A DNA stretch of 64,000 nt. It comes from Flavobacterium sp. 9R. Lineage in GTDB: Bacteria > Bacteroidota > Bacteroidia > Flavobacteriales > Flavobacteriaceae. The translations under genes and the position numbers were made by a program. A model generated the notes under the pieces. The model was not told the origin of the DNA. It was given only the letters and a program-made list of their open reading frames with translations, and did not search any database. Positions 36,105-43,278 of the stretch are shown here, in pieces; positions within the stretch are counted from its first letter, which is position 1, and each line of letters starts with the position of its first letter. Location: contig NZ_LR733413.1 in NCBI RefSeq assembly GCF_902506345.1, positions 849,456 through 913,455 on the forward strand, given 5' to 3'.

Positions 36105-37193
36105 ATGAAAGATTGTAAATTTTTAATTGTTTTCCTTTTGTTTTCTCTTTTTGCTGCAGCACAAAAGCATAAAGATTTTTCTGTGATTGCCTACTATACT
36201 GGCGATAATAAGCAAATCGATACTTATGATGTTAAAAAATTGACTCATATTATTTATAGCTTTTGTCATTTAAAAGAGGGAAAATTAAATGTTGATACGG
36301 CTAAAGATTCAGCTGCAATTAAGCATTTGGTTTCTCTAAAATCAATAAACCCAAAGCTAAAGGTGATGCTTTCTCTTGGAGGTTGGGGAGGTTGTGAACC
36401 TTGTTCGGAAGGCTTTGATTCAGCTGAGAAAATTGCTGTTTTTGCAAAGTCCGTACAAGAAGTAAATACCTATTTTAAATGTGATGGATTGGATTTAGAT
36501 TGGGAGTACCCTACAATAGAAGGTTTTCCTGGACACAAATTTCAACCTCAAGATAAATCAAATTTTACAGCTCTTGTAGTTGCCTTACGTAATGCTTTAG
36601 GACCAAAAAATGAACTGAGTTTTGCCGCAGGTGGGTTTATGAAGTATTTGAAAGAAGCTGTAGATTGGAAAGCGATTATTCCGTTGGTAGATAGAGTAAA
36701 TATTATGAGCTATGATTTAGTAAATGGCTATGCCGTCGTAACAGGTCACCATACGCCTTTATATAGTTCTAGAATAGAAGACGAATCAACAAACAAAGCT
36801 GTTGACTACCTTTTAAAGTTGGGTGTACCAGCTAAAAAACTTGTTATTGGGGCGGCTTTTTATACTCGTATTTGGAAAGATGTCGCTTCTATCAATAGCG
36901 GTTTGTATCAATCAGGTGCCGCTACAAACGGAATAGATTTTAAAGATTTTGAAACTAAATTAACTAAGGAAAAAGGCTGGAATTATTTTTGGGACGAGAA
37001 AGCTCAAGCTCCTTATTGGTACAATGAAAAAGAGCAATTGTTTGCAACTGGCGATGATCTTAAGTCGGTAGCAGTTAAAACAAACTATGTTATTAAGAAG
37101 AAGCTTGGTGGAATCATGTTTTGGGAATTGATTTTGGACAAAAACCAAGACGGAATGGTAGAAGCGATTGATAAAGTAAAACGAATCAATTAA
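36105..37193 (+). CDS. Chitinase (GH18)
   Basis: The 362-residue protein has a signal peptide (1-19, ending FAAAQ) and a GH18 barrel with LMLSLGGWGG-like SLGG motif (about 88) and DGLDLDWEYP (127-136, catalytic Glu134 in DxxDxDxE). No carbohydrate-binding module and no T9SS C-terminal domain is present, so it is a compact enzyme of the envelope or periplasm rather than a large surface chitinase. It ends with KVKRIN. It would cut chitin or its oligomers to substrates for the GH20 enzyme. A terminator separates it from GH20, so it needs its own promoter, which I could not fix. Confidence 0.93.
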   Translation: MKDCKFLIVFLLFSLFAAAQKHKDFSVIAYYTGDNKQIDTYDVKKLTHIIYSFCHLKEGKLNVDTAKDSAAIKHLVSLKSINPKLKVMLSLGGWGGCEPCSEGFDSAEKIAVFAKSVQEVNTYFKCDGLDLDWEYPTIEGFPGHKFQPQDKSNFTALVVALRNALGPKNELSFAAGGFMKYLKEAVDWKAIIPLVDRVNIMSYDLVNGYAVVTGHHTPLYSSRIEDESTNKAVDYLLKLGVPAKKLVIGAAFYTRIWKDVASINSGLYQSGAATNGIDFKDFETKLTKEKGWNYFWDEKAQAPYWYNEKEQLFATGDDLKSVAVKTNYVIKKKLGGIMFWELILDKNQDGMVEAIDKVKRIN

Positions 37194-37214
37194 GTACAAT
37201 TAGTTTATTTCCGA

Positions 37215-37257
37215 AAATACTGATTTATTTCTGCAAAATTAAATCAGTATTTTTTTG
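37215..37257 (+). terminator. Terminator after the chitinase gene
   Basis: AAATACTGATTTA (37215-37227) pairs with TAAATCAGTATTT (37240-37252), followed by TTTTT. The tail runs into the next promoter. Confidence 0.8.
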
Positions 37258-37265
37258 TATTTTTG
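37258..37265 (+). promoter_or_regulatory. -7 promoter element of the ABC-F gene
   Basis: TATTTTTG matches TAnnTTTG and directly abuts the T tail of the chitinase terminator. It is 26 nt before the ATG at 37291. Confidence 0.55.
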
Positions 37266-37290
37266 CAAAAAATTTTTAAAAAAGCAATTC

Positions 37291-38910
37291 ATGTTAACAG
37301 TTAATAATTTATCAGTTCAATTTGGTAAAAGAATTTTATTCGACGAAGTAAACACTACATTTACTCACGGTAATGTTTACGGAGTAATCGGAGCCAATGG
37401 TGCTGGAAAATCTACCTTTTTAAAAATAATTTCTGGTGAAATGGACCCAACTTCTGGACATATTCATTTAGAACCAGGGAAAAGAATGTCAGTGCTGAAC
37501 CAAAATCACAACATGTTTGATGAACACACGGTACTTGAAACGGTGATGATGGGTAATAAAGTTTTGTATGCTGTCAAAAAAGAAATGGACGAACTTTATT
37601 TGGATTATAATGACAAAAACGCTGACAGAATTGGAGAATTGCAAGTGCAATTTGAAGAAATGAATGGATGGAATGCTGATTCTGATGCAGCAGCTATGTT
37701 GTCAAATCTTGGTATTACAGAAGACAATCATTATACTTTGATGGCCGATTTGGAAGGAAAAATGAAGGTACGTGTCCTTTTGGCACAAGCTTTATTCGGA
37801 AATCCTGACTTGTTGATTATGGATGAGCCTACCAACGACTTGGATTTTGAAACCATTGCTTGGTTAGAAAATTTCTTAGCCAATTATGAAAACACAGTGA
37901 TTGTAGTTTCTCACGACAGACACTTTTTAGATGCAGTTTGTACGCATATTTCTGATATTGATTTTAATAAAATTAGTCATTATTCTGGTAACTATACGTT
38001 TTGGTACGAATCTAGCCAATTAGCGGCGAAACAACGTGCACAACAAAACAAAAAGGCCGAGGAGAAAAAGCAAGAATTGGAGGAATTTATCCGTCGTTTT
38101 AGTGCTAACGTGGCTAAATCGAAACAAGCAACTTCTCGTAAAAAAATGATTTCTAAATTGAATATTTCTGAAATCAAACCTTCTAGCCGTCGTTATCCTG
38201 CTATTATTTTTGATCAAGATCGTGAAGCAGGTGACCAAATTTTGAATGTACAAGATTTGAGTGCTTCTGTAGATGGAGAGCTTTTGTTTAAAGGCGTAGA
38301 TTTGAATATGGCCAAAGGAGATAAAATTGTGCTTTTTTCTAAAGATTCTCGTGCAACAACTGCTTTTTATGAAATTTTAAATGGCAATCAAGTTGCAGAT
38401 TCTGGTAAATTTGATTGGGGAGTTACAACGAATCAAGCCTATTTACCAAGTGAAAATCATTCTTTCTTTGAAAATGATTTAACTTTAGTAGATTGGTTAC
38501 GTCAATATGCAAAAACTGAAGAAGAGCGTGATGAAGTATTTATCAGAGGTTTTCTTGGAAAAATGATTTTTTCTGGAGAAGAAGCTTTGAAAACGAGTAG
38601 AGTTTTATCAGGGGGAGAAAAAGTGCGTTGTATGTTGTCTAGAATGATGATGGAACGTGCTAACATTTTAATGTTAGACGAACCTACCAATCACTTAGAT
38701 TTGGAGTCTATTACAGCTTTTAATAATTCATTAAAAAACTACAAAGGTTCAGTTATTTTTACCACTCATGACCACGAGTTTGCACAAACTGTTGGTAATA
38801 GAGTAGTAGAGCTTACTCCAAATGGAGCCATTGACCGTTACATGACATTTGACGAATATTTAGATGACGATAAAATACAAGAATTGAGAGTTAAAATGTA
38901 TAAACTATAA
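37291..38910 (+). CDS. ABC-F family ATPase (YbiT-like) with an asymmetric ATP-site pair
   Basis: The 539-residue protein begins MLTVNNLSVQFG. NBD1 has Walker A GANGAGKST and Walker B LLIMDEPTNDLD, but in place of LSGGQ it has LEGKMK. NBD2 has a canonical LSGGEK and MLDEPTNHLD, but its Walker A is replaced by SKDSRATT. A linker rich in K/E/R lies between (about 235-310). ABC-F proteins act on the ribosome; this one is closest to YbiT, whose first signature motif is also degenerate as I recall it. The ATG at 37291 is chosen over an upstream TTG. Confidence 0.9.
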   Translation: MLTVNNLSVQFGKRILFDEVNTTFTHGNVYGVIGANGAGKSTFLKIISGEMDPTSGHIHLEPGKRMSVLNQNHNMFDEHTVLETVMMGNKVLYAVKKEMDELYLDYNDKNADRIGELQVQFEEMNGWNADSDAAAMLSNLGITEDNHYTLMADLEGKMKVRVLLAQALFGNPDLLIMDEPTNDLDFETIAWLENFLANYENTVIVVSHDRHFLDAVCTHISDIDFNKISHYSGNYTFWYESSQLAAKQRAQQNKKAEEKKQELEEFIRRFSANVAKSKQATSRKKMISKLNISEIKPSSRRYPAIIFDQDREAGDQILNVQDLSASVDGELLFKGVDLNMAKGDKIVLFSKDSRATTAFYEILNGNQVADSGKFDWGVTTNQAYLPSENHSFFENDLTLVDWLRQYAKTEEERDEVFIRGFLGKMIFSGEEALKTSRVLSGGEKVRCMLSRMMMERANILMLDEPTNHLDLESITAFNNSLKNYKGSVIFTTHDHEFAQTVGNRVVELTPNGAIDRYMTFDEYLDDDKIQELRVKMYKL

Positions 38911-38927
38911 TTCAACAAAAACCTTTC

Positions 38928-38955
38928 TTTTGAAAGGTTTTTTTGTTTTCATCTT
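38928..38955 (+). terminator. Terminator after the ABC-F gene
   Basis: AAAACCTTTC (38928-38937) pairs with GAAAGGTTTT (38942-38951) and is followed by T residues. Confidence 0.8.
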
Positions 38956-39034
38956 AATCCGAAAAGCCTTTGATTTATTTTATGTGAGTTTTACTTTTAT
39001 CACTAATCCTAGTTTATTGCTAAATCGAAATTTG

Positions 39035-39042
39035 TATATTTG
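39035..39042 (+). promoter_or_regulatory. -7 promoter element of pyrR
   Basis: TATATTTG matches TAnnTTTG, 21 nt before the ATG. A TTG at 39017-39019 is only 15 nt upstream, shorter than usual. Confidence 0.5.
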
Positions 39043-39063
39043 TACACCAAACAAAACTATACC

Positions 39064-39609
39064 ATGAATCAAAAAGTATTGCTCACTTCCAAAGAAGTCA
39101 ATATCATCCTAAATCGTTTGGCTTGTCAATTAATCGAAAAACATCTTGATTTTTCTGAAACCATCTTAATCGGAATTCAGCCTAGAGGTACATTTTTGGC
39201 CAAACGTTTAAAAAGTATTTTAGAAAACGACTACCAAGTTTCCAACATAAAAATAGGGTTTTTAGACATCACTTTTTTTAGAGATGATTTTAGAAGAACC
39301 GATAAACCGTTGGAAGCCAATATTACACAAATCGATTTTTTGGTCGAAAATAAAAAAGTAATTTTTGTAGATGATGTTTTGTACACGGGAAGAAGTATTA
39401 GAGCTGCTTTAACTGCAATTCAATCCTTTGGAAGACCATCAGGTATTGAACTTTTGACCTTAATCGATAGAAGATTCAGTCGTGATTTACCCATTCAGCC
39501 GGATTATCGCGGACGACAAGTCGATGCAATTAATGACGAAAAAGTAAAAGTTACTTGGGCTGAACAAGGAGGAGAAGATGGTGTTTTTTTAATCAATAAT
39601 AATCAATAA
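39064..39609 (+). CDS. pyrR: PyrR-like uracil phosphoribosyltransferase / pyrimidine regulator
   Basis: The 181-residue protein has the PRPP motif VIFVDDVLYTGRSIRAAL (about 102-119) and GIQPRG (about 39), typical of PyrR, which can have UPRTase activity and control pyr mRNA. The ATG at 39064 is used because it gives the family N-terminus. It lies 9 bp before pyrB. No anti-terminator hairpin is obvious in the short leader, so the mechanism may not be attenuation as in Bacillus. Confidence 0.9.
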   Translation: MNQKVLLTSKEVNIILNRLACQLIEKHLDFSETILIGIQPRGTFLAKRLKSILENDYQVSNIKIGFLDITFFRDDFRRTDKPLEANITQIDFLVENKKVIFVDDVLYTGRSIRAALTAIQSFGRPSGIELLTLIDRRFSRDLPIQPDYRGRQVDAINDEKVKVTWAEQGGEDGVFLINNNQ

Positions 39610-39618
39610 GTATAAAAA

Positions 39619-40545
39619 ATGAGCGAGTTAAGCGTAAATCATTTATTAGGAATTAAATATATCACCAAAAACGATATTGACCTTATTTTTGAAACAGCTG
39701 ATCATTTTAAAGAAGTTATCAATAGACCCATTAAAAAAGTTCCTTCTTTACGAGACATTACCATAGCCAATATTTTTTTTGAAAATAGTACCAGAACAAA
39801 ACTATCGTTTGAACTGGCCCAGAAACGTTTATCTGCAGATGTAATTAGTTTTTCTGCCGCTCAATCTTCTGTGAAAAAAGGGGAGACGTTAATTGATACC
39901 GTTAATAATATTTTATCAATGAAGGTGGATATGGTTGTTATGCGTCATGCAAATCCTGGAGCTGCTTATTTTTTGTCAAAAAATGTAAAAGCAAGTATCG
40001 TAAATGCGGGAGATGGTGCTCATGAACATCCTACACAAGCGCTGTTAGATAGTTATTCTATAAGAGAAAAATTAGGTGATGTAGGAGGAAAAAAAGTAGT
40101 TATTGTTGGAGATATTTTACACTCGCGAGTAGCTTTATCTAATATATATGCTTTGCAAATGCAAGGGGCAGAAGTTAAAGTTTGTGGTCCAAAAACATTG
40201 ATTCCTAGATATATCGAATCACTTGGAGTAACAGTTGAATCAGATTTACGTAAAGCATTGGAATGGTGTGATGTAGCGAATATGCTGAGAGTTCAAAATG
40301 AACGAATGGATGTTAACTTTTTCCCTTCTACACGAGAATATGCACAACAATATGGAGTCGATAAAAATTTATTAGATTCGTTAAGTAAAGATATAGTAAT
40401 TATGCACCCAGGACCTATCAATCGTGGAGTTGAAATTACTTCTGATGTGGCAGATTCTCAACAATCTGTTATTTTGAATCAGGTAGAGAATGGAGTAGCC
40501 ATTCGAATGGCAGTGATTTATTTATTAGCTTCAAAAATTCAATAA
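39619..40545 (+). CDS. pyrB: Aspartate carbamoyltransferase catalytic subunit
   Basis: The 308-residue enzyme joins carbamoyl phosphate and aspartate at the first committed step of pyrimidine synthesis. The carbamoyl-phosphate motif is NSTRTKLSFE (STRTK instead of the usual STRTR) and HPTQALLD confirms aspartate specificity. No pyrI regulatory gene is next to it. It follows pyrR by 9 bp and precedes a small gene by 1 bp, so the pyrR-pyrB pair is an operon. Confidence 0.97.
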   Translation: MSELSVNHLLGIKYITKNDIDLIFETADHFKEVINRPIKKVPSLRDITIANIFFENSTRTKLSFELAQKRLSADVISFSAAQSSVKKGETLIDTVNNILSMKVDMVVMRHANPGAAYFLSKNVKASIVNAGDGAHEHPTQALLDSYSIREKLGDVGGKKVVIVGDILHSRVALSNIYALQMQGAEVKVCGPKTLIPRYIESLGVTVESDLRKALEWCDVANMLRVQNERMDVNFFPSTREYAQQYGVDKNLLDSLSKDIVIMHPGPINRGVEITSDVADSQQSVILNQVENGVAIRMAVIYLLASKIQ

Positions 40546-40546
40546 G

Positions 40547-40879
40547 ATGAAAGTAGATACTAAAGGACATACAATAACTATTAAAGATACTGAAGGTGTT
40601 GTAACTGCTTTTATTGAAAAAGTAACGAATCAATATGCCAGTTTCAAAGATTTTAATTTGATTTTGGATGTATCCAATGATAAAACAGTCGATATTGCTT
40701 CAATAAAACTTTTTTTGCCTTTGGCTAAAGCTCATAAAAAAGCTAAAAAGTCTTTGGTTATTGTTGCTGATGCTATTGATTTTAATGCGGTTCCACAAAC
40801 CATAACTGTAGTTCCCTCTTTGTTAGAAGCAAATGATATCATTGAAATGGAAGAAATTGAAAGAGATTTAGGTTTTTAA
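40547..40879 (+). CDS. Small conserved protein between pyrB and rnz, unknown function
   Basis: The 110-residue product is soluble, alternating beta and alpha (VDTKGHTITIKD, ..., KSLVIVADAIDF, ..., NDIIEMEEIERDLGF) and reminiscent of a STAS-like fold, but I cannot place it in a named family. It starts 1 bp after pyrB and ends 38 bp before rnz, so it is co-transcribed with both. It has no membrane segment or signal. Such proteins are easily mislabelled 'ribonuclease Z' because of this position. Confidence 0.75.
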   Translation: MKVDTKGHTITIKDTEGVVTAFIEKVTNQYASFKDFNLILDVSNDKTVDIASIKLFLPLAKAHKKAKKSLVIVADAIDFNAVPQTITVVPSLLEANDIIEMEEIERDLGF

Positions 40880-40917
40880 TAAGGTATCTAGATAATTTAC
40901 TACCAACACGCTTTACT

Positions 40918-41823
40918 TTGAAATTAACCGTACTTGGCTGCTATGCTGCAACACCTCGAACTTTTACAAATCCAACAGCTCAATTGTTGGAAGTAAAAAA
41001 CAGGTGTTTTTTAATTGATTGCGGTGAAGGAACTCAAGTGCAATTGCGTAAAAACAAAATTAAGTTTACCAAAATCAGTCATATTTTTATTTCTCATTTA
41101 CACGGAGATCATTTTTATGGCCTTATCGGTTTAATTTCTTCTTTCTCTCTTTTATCAAGAGTGGCAGATTTGCATATCTATGGTCCCAAAGGCTTGAAAG
41201 AAATTATTCAATTACAGTTAAAGCTTTCACACTCGTGGACCATTTATGAAATACATTTTCATGAGTTAGATTCCAAAGAAAGTGAATTGATATTTGAAGA
41301 TAAAAAAGTTACAGTTCGCACTATTCCATTAAAACATAGAGTATATACCAATGGCTTTTTATTTCGGGAGAAAGAAGGAGATAGGAAATTGAATATTGAT
41401 GCTATTCAAGAATTAGCTATTGATGTTTGTTATTATAAGAAGATTAAAAAAGGAGGTAACCTTACGCTAGAAAATGGACAAGTTATCGAGAATGAACAGC
41501 TTACTTTTTCAGGAGAGCCTACAAAATCGTATGCTTTTTGTTCTGACACAGCTTATACAGAGTCAATAATTCCTTTAGTACAAGAAGTAGATTTGTTATA
41601 TCACGAAAGTACTTTTTTAGAAAGCGAGTCACAATTGGCTGCTAAAACGATGCATTCTACTGCTATTCAAGCAGCGACTATTGCGTCAAAAGCAAATGTT
41701 AAATCGTTGCTATTGGGACATTATTCTACACGATACGAAAGTATTTCTTCGTTTAAAGAGGAAGCCTTAACTGTTTTTTCTAATGTGCAATTGGCAGATG
41801 ATGGAAAGTCCTTTGAGATATAG
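40918..41823 (+). CDS. rnz: Ribonuclease Z
   Basis: The 301-residue metallo-beta-lactamase-fold nuclease matures tRNA 3' ends. Zinc motif SHLHGDHFYGL (about 59-69) and late histidines in LLGHYSTR (about 262) are present, as is the CDTAYTE-type aspartate motif (SDTAY, about 203). The start is TTG at 40918, giving MKLTVLGCYAATPR. It is in the expected length range (about 300). It follows the small gene closely in the pyr cluster. Confidence 0.95.
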   Translation: MKLTVLGCYAATPRTFTNPTAQLLEVKNRCFLIDCGEGTQVQLRKNKIKFTKISHIFISHLHGDHFYGLIGLISSFSLLSRVADLHIYGPKGLKEIIQLQLKLSHSWTIYEIHFHELDSKESELIFEDKKVTVRTIPLKHRVYTNGFLFREKEGDRKLNIDAIQELAIDVCYYKKIKKGGNLTLENGQVIENEQLTFSGEPTKSYAFCSDTAYTESIIPLVQEVDLLYHESTFLESESQLAAKTMHSTAIQAATIASKANVKSLLLGHYSTRYESISSFKEEALTVFSNVQLADDGKSFEI

Positions 41824-41896
41824 TTAAGATTTTTTGACATTAAATAACTACAAAGGATGTTTTTTAAATTTGTTATATTTTTTAAAATTGAAAGCC

Positions 41897-42541
41897 ATGA
41901 AAGATTTAAGTAATTACAGAAAGTCCTATGATAAAAGTGAATTATTAGAAAACAATATTCCCGAAGATCCTATTAATTTATTTAACCGATGGTTTCATGA
42001 AGTAGAGGATTTTGGTGGTGTAGATGAAGTTAATGCTATGACTGTTGCTACCATTGGTTTAGATGGATTTCCAAAATCTAGAGTGGTATTGTTGAAAAAA
42101 TTTAATGAAGAAGGTTTTGTTTTTTATACCAATTATAATTCTCAAAAGGGGAGAGCAATAGCAGCAAATCCAAATGTTTGTCTTTCTTTTTTTTGGCACA
42201 GCATGGAACGACAAGTTATAATCAAAGGGCGTGCTCAAAAAACAAGTGAAGTAGTTTCTGATGGCTATTTTGATTCTAGACCTGATGGAAGTAAATTAGG
42301 AGCAATCGTTTCTAATCAAAGTGAAGTAATTCCATCAAGAACTTTTTTAGAGAATAACTTGAAAGAACTTGAACGAAAATTTGAAGGAAAAGAAATCCCA
42401 AGACCTGATTTTTGGGGAGGATTTTTAGTTGTTCCTCACGAGGTCGAGTTTTGGCAAGGAAGACCCAATCGTTTACATGATAGGATTCAATATTTACTGC
42501 AAGAAGACTATTCATGGAGTATAAATAGACTTTCACCATAG
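41897..42541 (+). CDS. pdxH: Pyridoxine/pyridoxamine 5'-phosphate oxidase
   Basis: The 214-residue FMN enzyme makes pyridoxal phosphate. Typical motifs are SRVVLLKKF (FMN phosphate), FYTNYNSQKG, and the C-terminal EFWQGRPNRLHDR and RLSP. The ATG at 41897 (MKDLSNYR) gives the usual length; the frame is open further upstream but without family similarity. It lies 73 bp after rnz, on the same strand. Confidence 0.97.
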   Translation: MKDLSNYRKSYDKSELLENNIPEDPINLFNRWFHEVEDFGGVDEVNAMTVATIGLDGFPKSRVVLLKKFNEEGFVFYTNYNSQKGRAIAANPNVCLSFFWHSMERQVIIKGRAQKTSEVVSDGYFDSRPDGSKLGAIVSNQSEVIPSRTFLENNLKELERKFEGKEIPRPDFWGGFLVVPHEVEFWQGRPNRLHDRIQYLLQEDYSWSINRLSP

Positions 42542-42575
42542 TATAAGAATATAACTATAAATACATAGTAATCAT

Positions 42576-42610
42576 GTAGTTCGTCGATAAAATTTGGTAG
42601 TTTGCCGATG
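42576..42610 (+). promoter_or_regulatory. Direct repeat with 21-bp period upstream of the CAP-domain gene
   Basis: TAGTTCGTCGAT (42577-42588) and TAGTTTGCCGAT (42598-42609) are 10/12 identical and 21 bp apart, the geometry of a two-half-site activator such as LytTR. The -7-like TAAATTTA is at 42618-42625. The sequence differs from the chitin-locus sites, so another regulator is likely. Confidence 0.5.
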
Positions 42611-42697
42611 TTATTATTAAATTTACATAATAATTAACACCAAAAATATTTAAAGCAGTTTTACCCAAATCTACTTTAATCTTAAACTACCATTATT

Positions 42698-43207
42698 ATG
42701 AAAACTACAAATCGCATAGTATCGTTTGTTGTTTTAGGTCTATTATTTTTGACCTCTTGCTCAACTGAGCCTGAAGAAACAACTCTTTCTGATACAAAAA
42801 CTGTAATTGACAATTCTGCTGTCTATAACTACAGTGCTACTGAGATTGAAACTCTAGATTTAATCAATAATTATAGAAAATCAATTGGATTAAATACACT
42901 TGTTAAAATAAACTTCATTTCTTTAAAATCTGAAGAACATGTTAATTATATGATTGCAAATAATGTTGTTAATCATAATGATTTTGTTTCTAGATCCAAC
43001 GAGATAATTAGAGTTTTAGGTGCAAGAAATGTTTCAGAAAATATTGCTTATAATTATCAAACGCCATCTGGAGCATTTGACGCTTGGTTAAAGAGTCCAA
43101 GCCATAAAGAAAACATAGTAGGTGATTTTACACATTTTGGAATATCAATCCGACAAGATGCAGCTACTGGAAAAAAATATTATGTAAATATCTTTGCGAA
43201 GATTTAA
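42698..43207 (+). CDS. CAP/SCP-domain lipoprotein
   Basis: The 169-residue protein has a lipoprotein signal (lipobox LTSC, Cys21) and a CAP domain (about 48-169): LDLINNYRKSIGLNTL, a histidine in SEEHVNYM, then SENIAYNY, AFDAWLKSPSHKENI and HFGISI. Proteins of this group (PR-1/SCP) are extracellular or envelope proteins, often without known enzymatic activity. The gene is monocistronic and has a 21-bp-period repeat upstream that probably controls it. Confidence 0.88.
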   Translation: MKTTNRIVSFVVLGLLFLTSCSTEPEETTLSDTKTVIDNSAVYNYSATEIETLDLINNYRKSIGLNTLVKINFISLKSEEHVNYMIANNVVNHNDFVSRSNEIIRVLGARNVSENIAYNYQTPSGAFDAWLKSPSHKENIVGDFTHFGISIRQDAATGKKYYVNIFAKI

Positions 43208-43232
43208 ATTTACTTTTTGGATTATCTCAAAA

Positions 43233-43265
43233 AAAAGCTACTTATCAATAAGTAGCTTTTTTAGT
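43233..43265. terminator. Terminator between the CAP gene and the OmpA-family gene
   Basis: AAAAGCTACTTA (43233-43244) pairs with TAAGTAGCTTTT (43249-43260) across TCAA. It is bidirectional between convergent genes. Confidence 0.85.
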
Positions 43266-43278
43266 TTTGAAAAAATAA

